45,727 bases of DNA from Candidatus Krumholzibacteriia bacterium. GTDB taxonomy: Bacteria; Krumholzibacteriota; Krumholzibacteriia; Krumholzibacteriales; Krumholzibacteriaceae. This document shows, piece after piece, positions 40,069-45,727 of the stretch. The stretch is from NCBI GenBank assembly GCA_025453655.1, contig JALOPX010000003.1, forward strand, positions 1 to 45,727. Reading direction: 5' to 3'. Under the pieces are notes generated by a model. That model had not been told where the DNA came from. It did not search any database and worked only from the letters and a program-made list of their open reading frames with translations. The position numbers and the translations under genes are program-made. Positions within the stretch are counted from its first letter, which is position 1. The number at the start of each line of letters is the position of its first letter.

Positions 40069-42395
40069 AAAAACAAACAATATGCGCAATGCTGATCGCG
40101 TTTGCCGTCCCTTCATCCCCGGCCGCGGGCCCGGGGGACTGGAACGTCTTTCTCGACCCGAGCGCGATCGTCCACATCGAATGCATCGGCGACACCCTCT
40201 GGTGCGCGACCAACGGGGGCATCCTGCTCTTCGATCTCGGCGATTCGTCCTTCACGCAGTTCATGGACGGGCTGAGGCTGAGGTCCGGGGAGATCACGGC
40301 CGCGACCTTCGATCGAAACGGCAGCATATGGGCGGCCTTCGACGGCGAGGGCATAACGAGGATAGACAATCCCTCGACCGATCCCGTCGTCGCGTATTAC
40401 AACGAAAGGGCGACGGTCAACGAGATCCTGAGCGACAGCGTGACCTGCCTCGAGAGGGCCGGCGGAGAGATATACTACGGTTCGGCGAAGGGTGTGGGGA
40501 AATTCTTCGGCAATCTACACGCCCTCGAGCCCAACCTCTCGGACAGCCTGGGCGGCAGGCGCGTCAACGACCTGCTGTACGACGCCGCGGAGAACGTGCT
40601 GTGGGTGGCCTTCGACGGCGGGATCGGCCGGTTCGACCGCGACACGTACGATTACACGTCGTACGCGGCGGGGCCTTCATACTCGCTGTGCGCGCACGAC
40701 GGAGGGTTCTATTGCGCGACCCTCGGAGGGGTGCGAAGGTTCGACGGCGCCGGATGGCCGGTTCTCGGCGCCGGATTCCACGTGATGCCGCCGCTCGCGG
40801 TGGCTTCGGGAGACGGGAAGCTTTACGCGGTCACCTCGGAAAGGCTTTACATTTTCGGCGGCGTCAACTGGACGGGCCTCGCCGCCGCCGACATGAAGGC
40901 GATGTTCAACGACATCTACCGCATCAGGACGAACCATATCAGGGCGCTCGCCGTGGATTCGCGCGGCACGCCGTGGATCGGGGGGAGGACGGCCGACCGG
41001 GAGCGCGGGAGCTGGCTTTCCGCGTATGTCGACGGGGCCTGGCGCAACATGGCGGTCCCCCTTCTCTCGCAGAACAACATCGTGGCGCTTGACACGGCTC
41101 CGCAGGGGGGCGTCTTCGCGAGCACCAATTACGGGATAAGCCACAGGTCAGGGGACGGCGACTGGATTTCCTACACCAGAATGAGAGTGGACACCGGAAC
41201 GGACGACGCCCTGTCGTACTTCGCCTCCAACCTCGCCCTCCTGTTCGACGGATCGGGCAGGCTCTGGTGCAACGCGCAGAATTACGATCTGGACATGATC
41301 GAGATCGGCGATCCCCTCGATACGGGAGACGATCTCTGGTCGCATTTCTCGGTCGCCGACGGGAACACGATTACATCAAACAGGTTCGTCAAGGCGAAGG
41401 AGGATCCTGCGGGAAACAGGTGGTTCCTGTCCGACGACGACCAGCAGATCGACGGGAAATGGGGGATAAATATCGCCTCGGCGTCCGGCGCCGAATGGCT
41501 GTCGATAAACCCGTCGACGACCCCGCTCATGGCGAGCGGATCGGTCTTCGACTGCGCGTTCGCCCCCGGCGGCGCTTACCTCGCCCTTCGCGGGACGGGA
41601 GTGCAGTACTGGATGACGGGGGGATTCTCCTGGAACAGCCTCGCCTCGCAGGCGGGTGACGCCTGGGTCACCATACTCAACGAGGACAACCTGCCCAACA
41701 CGCAGCTTAACGCGATAGAGCTGGGAGCGGACGGATCGCTCTGGATAGGCACGTCGGGGGGCCTGATCAGGAGGCTCGGCGACGGCTCGGTCGATTCGCT
41801 GAAGGCGAAGACCGGGTACTTCGACGAAGGGCTGGTCGGCATGCTCGTGTACGATCTGGAGCTCGACGCGCGCGGAAACCTCTGGGTGGCCACCAACCAG
41901 GGGCTCAACAGGATAAACACGGACGGAGAGGTCGACAGGGCCTATACGACCGCCTCGCTCTGGGAGGAAAGATTCCAGTTCGTCTATCCGAACGACGTCA
42001 TATCCCCTCTTCCCGACCACGTGTGCAAGAGCCTCGCTTACGACGAATCGACGGACATGCTCTGGATAGGGACCGATGACGGGCTCGCGCGCCTGGACGT
42101 CTCGCCGGAGCCGGTCGTGGAGGTTCCGCTGGAACGGGCCATACTGTATCCCAACCCGGTCTGCCTGCAGAGGGGGGACGAATCGCTCAGGATATCGAGG
42201 ATATCGGGGAGCGTCGACATCCGCGTCTACAACCTTGAGGGGGAGCTCGTGCATCAGGCCGAGGGCGTCGTCGAGGGCGGTGAGGCCTGGGACCTGCAGT
42301 CGCTGAACGGGTACAAGGTCACGGCCGGAATCTACATCGTCAGGATAACGGGCGCCGGCTCGTCGGAGATGAGAAAGGTCGCGGTAATAAAATAA
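40065..42395 (+). CDS. Two-beta-propeller surface protein with C-terminal sorting-type domain (PorZ-like)
   Basis: 776 residues. A short signal peptide (basic KKQ, then ICAMLIAFAV) ends near SSPAAG. About 13 propeller-blade motifs follow, for example DTLWCATNGGILLFD, SIWAAFDGEGITRID, VLWVAFDGGIGRFD, GTPWIGG, SLWIGTSGGLIRRLG, NLWVATNQGLNRIN and MLWIGTDDGLARLD, enough for two propellers of about seven blades. The last 85 residues start AILYPNPV and end VTAGIYIVRITGAG and RKVAVIK, an FlgD-like/type IX sorting-type domain. The closest known layout is PorZ of Porphyromonas, a surface part of type IX secretion that binds anionic LPS. No two-component regulator domain is present. GTG start within the previous stop (GTGA); the stop overlaps the next start by one base. 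Confidence 0.82.
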   Translation: MKKQTICAMLIAFAVPSSPAAGPGDWNVFLDPSAIVHIECIGDTLWCATNGGILLFDLGDSSFTQFMDGLRLRSGEITAATFDRNGSIWAAFDGEGITRIDNPSTDPVVAYYNERATVNEILSDSVTCLERAGGEIYYGSAKGVGKFFGNLHALEPNLSDSLGGRRVNDLLYDAAENVLWVAFDGGIGRFDRDTYDYTSYAAGPSYSLCAHDGGFYCATLGGVRRFDGAGWPVLGAGFHVMPPLAVASGDGKLYAVTSERLYIFGGVNWTGLAAADMKAMFNDIYRIRTNHIRALAVDSRGTPWIGGRTADRERGSWLSAYVDGAWRNMAVPLLSQNNIVALDTAPQGGVFASTNYGISHRSGDGDWISYTRMRVDTGTDDALSYFASNLALLFDGSGRLWCNAQNYDLDMIEIGDPLDTGDDLWSHFSVADGNTITSNRFVKAKEDPAGNRWFLSDDDQQIDGKWGINIASASGAEWLSINPSTTPLMASGSVFDCAFAPGGAYLALRGTGVQYWMTGGFSWNSLASQAGDAWVTILNEDNLPNTQLNAIELGADGSLWIGTSGGLIRRLGDGSVDSLKAKTGYFDEGLVGMLVYDLELDARGNLWVATNQGLNRINTDGEVDRAYTTASLWEERFQFVYPNDVISPLPDHVCKSLAYDESTDMLWIGTDDGLARLDVSPEPVVEVPLERAILYPNPVCLQRGDESLRISRISGSVDIRVYNLEGELVHQAEGVVEGGEAWDLQSLNGYKVTAGIYIVRITGAGSSEMRKVAVIK

Positions 42396-43828
42396 TGAAG
42401 GGCGATCTCAGAAGGATACTGATAGCGGGAGCGGGAGAGGCCGGCAGGATGGTCGCCGCCGAGATCGGACTGCACGGAGAGTTCGGAGCCGTCGTCGCGG
42501 GCTTCATCGACGACGATCCGCTCCTCAGGGGGACATCCGTCGCCTCGGCGCCGGTGCTCGGATCGACGGCGGAGCTGGAGGAGGTCGTCCGCGGGAACGC
42601 GATCGACGAGGTCATCATAGCTGTTCCCACCGCTCCGGGCAGGTTCGTCCGGAATATGATCCGGCGATGCGGGAAGGCCGGAGTCCCCTATAAGATCGTC
42701 CCGGGGGTCATGGAGATCATAAAGGGCGATGTGCGCATCGACCAGATCAGGGAGGTAAGGGTCGAGGATCTGCTCGGCAGGGAAACGGTGGCCTTCGATG
42801 TCGAATCGGCGAGAAAATCGTTCGCCGGGAAAAGGATACTGGTCACCGGGGCGGGGGGGTCGATAGGCAGCGAACTCTGCAGGCAGCTCGCCCGCGTCGA
42901 TCCGGCGGAGCTCGTCCTGCTCGGAAGGGGCGAGAACAGGATATTCGACATCGAGGACGAGCTGAGGTCCTCGCATCTTGGCGTCCGTCTCAGGACGGTC
43001 ATCGCGAACCTGGTCGACGCGCCGAGAACGGACAGGCTGACGAAGGAGCTCGCCCCGCAGATAGTCTTTCACGCCGCCGCGCACAAGCACGTCCACTATA
43101 TGGAAAGGGATCCCGAGGAGGCCGTGATAAACAACGTCGGAGGGAGCGTCAACATTATAGACGCGTCGGCGAGGCACGGCGTCGAGAAATTCGTATTCAT
43201 CTCCACCGACAAGGCCGCGGACCCCAACGGCGTGATGGGCGCCTCGAAACGGATCGTCGAGATGTACCTTCAGGTGATGGAGCCCGGGCCCTGCCGCTTC
43301 ATGACGGTGAGATTCGGGAACGTTATCGGAAGCGCCGGGAGCGTCGTGCCGCTCTTCATAAGGCAGATCGGCCGCGGGGGGCCCGTGACGGTGAGCGATC
43401 CGGAGGCGACCAGGTATTTCATGACGGTGAAGGAGGCGGCCTTCCTCGTGATCCGGTCCGCGATCATCGGCGCCGGGGGCGAGACCTTCATACTCGACAT
43501 GGGGGAAGCCGTGAATATATACGAGATGGCGAGGGACATAATCATCCTCACCGGGCACGAGCCCGGCGACGAGATACCGCTTGAGATAACGGGGCTTCGC
43601 GAGGGGGAGAAGCTTCACGAAACCCTCGCGGGCAGGGCCGAACGCCTCGTCCCGTCGGCCGACGGCAGGATCTTCCTCGCGAAGCAGGCGTCGGGCGCGC
43701 CGCCGGACCTCAAAGCCCGGATCGCCGGGATGATGGCGGCGGCGAAAGAGGGCAGGCGGGGCGACCTGATTCTGGCCATGTCCGGGATCATACCGGGATT
43801 CGCCGCCCGCGGCGAATCGAACCGGTAA
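42395..43828 (+). CDS. Nucleotide-sugar 4,6-dehydratase/epimerase (CapD/FlaA1-like), without membrane domain
   Basis: 477 residues. First a Rossmann-like nucleotide-binding part (RILIAGAGEAGRMVA, GFIDDDPLLRG, about 1-130), then the catalytic SDR part from about 145 (RILVTGAGGSIGSELCRQL, HAAAHKHVHYMERDP, ISTDKAADPNGVMGASKR, VRFGNVIGSAGSVVPLF, GLREGEKLHE). Ser270, Met281 and Lys285 form the Ser-Met-Lys set of the PglF/WbpM group, where Met takes the place of Tyr. Such enzymes make 4-keto-6-deoxy sugars from UDP-HexNAc. The four N-terminal helices of PglF/WbpM are missing, so it should be cytoplasmic. ATG overlaps the previous TAA by one base. Confidence 0.9.
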   Translation: MKGDLRRILIAGAGEAGRMVAAEIGLHGEFGAVVAGFIDDDPLLRGTSVASAPVLGSTAELEEVVRGNAIDEVIIAVPTAPGRFVRNMIRRCGKAGVPYKIVPGVMEIIKGDVRIDQIREVRVEDLLGRETVAFDVESARKSFAGKRILVTGAGGSIGSELCRQLARVDPAELVLLGRGENRIFDIEDELRSSHLGVRLRTVIANLVDAPRTDRLTKELAPQIVFHAAAHKHVHYMERDPEEAVINNVGGSVNIIDASARHGVEKFVFISTDKAADPNGVMGASKRIVEMYLQVMEPGPCRFMTVRFGNVIGSAGSVVPLFIRQIGRGGPVTVSDPEATRYFMTVKEAAFLVIRSAIIGAGGETFILDMGEAVNIYEMARDIIILTGHEPGDEIPLEITGLREGEKLHETLAGRAERLVPSADGRIFLAKQASGAPPDLKARIAGMMAAAKEGRRGDLILAMSGIIPGFAARGESNR

Positions 43829-43844
43829 GCGAGCGGGGAGCCGG

Positions 43845-44795
43845 ATGAAGATCGATATCGAAGAGCAATTGAATCGCGCCGAGTCGAACGCCTTCCTGGA
43901 GGGCGTACCCGGCGCGACCTTTTTTCACACCGCCGCATGGATGGAATCCCTTTGCGCGTCGTTCGACCGTCTTCGGCCCGCGTGGATAACGGCGAGGGAG
44001 GGCGGGCGCCTCCATGGGATGATGCCGTTCTGCGTCTCGCGAAGAGGGCCGGTCCATTCGCTCGCCGCGCTGCCTTTCGGAACGTACGGGACTCCTTTAT
44101 CGCCGGACCCATCCGTGAGGAGCGCGCTTCTGTCGCGCTACCTGGAGACGGCCGCGTCTCCGTCCTGCGCCTCCTCGAGCGCCTCCCTCTTCGGGATGGC
44201 GGAATCCGGGATTCCCCACCGGCCGGCCGGGGCCAGGATGGAGGAGTGCCGCGTGATCGATCTCGCCGGCGGGTTCGAGGATTACAGGTCGGACGCGCTC
44301 AGCGCCAAGAAGAGGCAGATCTGCAACAAATGCGAACGCGAAGGCACGGTCGTGAAGACCCTTTCGTCGGCCGGCGAGTTCGACGACTTCTATGAGGTGT
44401 ATTCGCGGGGTTCGGTCCGCTGGGGCGGGGTGCATCCCTACCCGAGGTCCTTTCTCGCCGGCCTGTTCGGGAGGAGGGACGAAGGCGTTCTCTTCTGGGG
44501 CGCCTTCAGCGGAAGCGAGATGCTCGGCGGCCACATCGATCTTTATTTCGGAAAGTCGGCCCAGGCCTGGCAAGCCGGGATGTCCCCCAGGTCGCACGAG
44601 ATCGGGATATCGTCCTACCTCGTGTATAACGCGGTAAGGGAGGCATGCGCCAGGGGGGCGGAGGCATTCAATCTCGGGAGCAGCGGCGGCGACGAGGGAA
44701 TGATTTTCTTCAAGGAGTCGATGGGCGGGAGGAAGGTCCTGTATCCGGTCATCGAGACGAGGAAGTTCTGGTGGAAACCACTCAGGCGAAAATAG
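43845..44795 (+). CDS. FemAB/BioF2-like GNAT acyltransferase
   Basis: 316 residues, cytoplasmic. The N-terminal block ATFFHTAAWMESL and WITAREGGRLHGMMPF, and the C-terminal GNAT part (SAKKRQICNKCEREG, FWGAFSGSEMLGGHIDLYF, AWQAGMSPRSHEIGISSY, NLGSSGGDEGMIFFKESMG), are those of FemAB-like acyltransferases often found in polysaccharide clusters. It may add an acyl or aminoacyl group to a sugar; the substrate is unknown. ATG start behind GCGGGGAG; the stop lies 21 nt inside the next gene if that begins at GTG 44772. Confidence 0.82.
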   Translation: MKIDIEEQLNRAESNAFLEGVPGATFFHTAAWMESLCASFDRLRPAWITAREGGRLHGMMPFCVSRRGPVHSLAALPFGTYGTPLSPDPSVRSALLSRYLETAASPSCASSSASLFGMAESGIPHRPAGARMEECRVIDLAGGFEDYRSDALSAKKRQICNKCEREGTVVKTLSSAGEFDDFYEVYSRGSVRWGGVHPYPRSFLAGLFGRRDEGVLFWGAFSGSEMLGGHIDLYFGKSAQAWQAGMSPRSHEIGISSYLVYNAVREACARGAEAFNLGSSGGDEGMIFFKESMGGRKVLYPVIETRKFWWKPLRRK

Positions 44796-45727
44796 GAGAG
44801 GGAGGATCGAAGATCGCCGGTAACGCGGTTGCGCTCGCGGTCGCGGGAGCGGCGGGGATGATCTTCACCCTCGTCCAGCTCGGCATATTGAGCCGCGAGA
44901 TGGAGCCGGGCCTCTTCGGCCTGTTCGTCGTTCTGAGGGGCTTTTCCCTTCTTCTATCCACGGCCGTCCTCGCGGGCCTCCCCCAGGTCCTGGTAAGGTA
45001 TTTCCCCTCGTTCCAGCGAAGGGACGAAAGGAAAAAGGCGATCGCCATGTTCTCGGCCTTCACGGCCGCGGTGCTTCTGCTCGGCGCGGCGATGCACGCC
45101 GCCTCCCCGCTGTGGAGCCGGCTGATACCGGAGGCTTCGAGGGAAATGACCGGCGGCCCGGTGCTCGCCTGGGTGTCGCTCGCCTCGATCGCCCTCGCCC
45201 TCAAGCTGCTCCTGTACGGGGCGTTCAACGGCCGCAGGGAGATGCATCTTCAGATGATCTTCGAGGTCTTCTACCTTGCTCTCATGACCCTGCTGATTTT
45301 CGCGGCGAGAAGGGACCTCGGGCTCGTCGTCCTCTTCAGGATGATATTTTTCCTGAACGCCGCCGTATTCGCCGCTGGATTCCCGGTCCTGATAGCGTCG
45401 GTGCGAAGGAATCCGGCGCACCCGCCCGAGACCTTCCGGGGGGACATCGTGACCCCGTCATTCGCCTCGTACACGGCTTATTCGCTGCTCCTCAGTTTCG
45501 TCGCGCTCGCCTTCACCGATTTCGACAGGTTCGTGATGGCGGCTGTGCTTCCGTTCCAGGCCATATCGCTCTTTCACGTCGCTTCGAGGATCAACAGCCT
45601 GATAAAGAGATTCCTCGGTTTCCCCGTCATCGCCCTGCAGCCGGAGGTGACGAGGATATACGAGGAGGGCCGGTGGGAGGAGCTCGCCGGCAAGATCGTC
45701 ATCTTCACGAAGGTAACCTTCATCGGC
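44772..45727 (+). CDS. Oligosaccharide flippase, Wzx/MVF-like, N-terminal part
   Basis: The window ends within this gene; about 318 codons are visible. Successive hydrophobic helices (NAVALAVAGAAGMIFTLVQL, FGLFVVLRGFSLLLS, then ATVLLLGAAMHAA-like and LMTLLIFAARR) and the early ILSREMEPGLFGLF resemble the start of polysaccharide export (MATE/MVF) flippases, where a YLGPEEFG-type segment follows the first helix. It would turn a lipid-linked glycan unit across the inner membrane. GTG 44772 is the first usual start and overlaps the previous gene by 24 nt. In-frame ATC 44814, 7 nt behind GGGAGG, is an alternative that matches the ATC starts proposed for manB and selA. Confidence 0.82.

Noticed and set aside
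38376-42395. Very long plus-strand frame that would make one protein of over 1300 residues
   Set aside because: The first 560 codons are an alternative frame of the glycosyltransferase fusion with no motif; the real propeller gene starts at GTG 40065 with a signal peptide.

Overview
The window is a gene-dense, G+C-rich piece of a bacterial chromosome. It is probably from an uncultured lineage of the Fibrobacteres-Chlorobi-Bacteroidetes (FCB) neighbourhood, such as Krumholzibacteriota- or Eisenbacteria-like phyla. The hints are diderm features (lipoproteins, a TonB protein, LPS/EPS-type genes) and a beta-propeller protein with a C-terminal 'YPNP' FlgD/type IX-like sorting domain. Codon use leans strongly on AGG (Arg) and often uses ATA (Ile) despite the high G+C. 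The phylum guess is inference only. No tRNA, rRNA, CRISPR array, insertion sequence or phage gene was seen.

Layout. (1) Positions 1-6791, plus strand: the end of rplI; phosphomannomutase and mannose-1-phosphate guanylyltransferase (the GDP-mannose route); a parvulin-type lipoprotein; a DUF151 nuclease-family protein; a gamma-carbonic-anhydrase-fold protein; and a TPR plus periplasmic-binding lipoprotein. (2) 6788-9928, minus strand: a TonB-like protein, then a lipoprotein amidase with one intact and one degenerate amidase domain. (3) 10059-17648, plus strand: a good promoter, then selA, a pseudo-MinD/SPOR membrane protein, smc and ftsY. (4) 17660-22601: a consensus promoter and an FMN riboswitch ahead of ribD-ribE-ribBA-ribH-nusB and a phosphoesterase. 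(5) 22614-34707: a methyltransferase, several glycosyltransferases, a UPF0104 membrane protein, two tandem DUF2723 GT-C-like membrane proteins and a sugar epimerase. (6) 34723-45727: a promoter overlapped by an inverted repeat, then YfhO, a DPM-type synthase, a GT2/degenerate sugar-phosphotransferase fusion, a PorZ-like propeller protein, a CapD-type epimerase/dehydratase, a FemAB-like acyltransferase and the start of a Wzx-like flippase.

How it may fit together. manB and manC make GDP-mannose. The DPM-type synthase could load mannose onto polyprenyl phosphate, and the GT-C-like proteins (two DUF2723, YfhO) could use that donor outside the membrane. The other glycosyltransferases, the epimerases and the flippase look like a surface-glycan export route. 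The propeller protein, encoded inside this cluster, is a candidate surface component that handles the glycan or the type IX secretion route.

The most unusual points are several genes whose expected start is ATC or CTG behind a strong Shine-Dalgarno, three proteins carrying a degenerate copy of a known enzyme domain (amidase, MinD-like ATPase, sugar-phosphate transferase), and the PorZ-like protein in the glycan operon.
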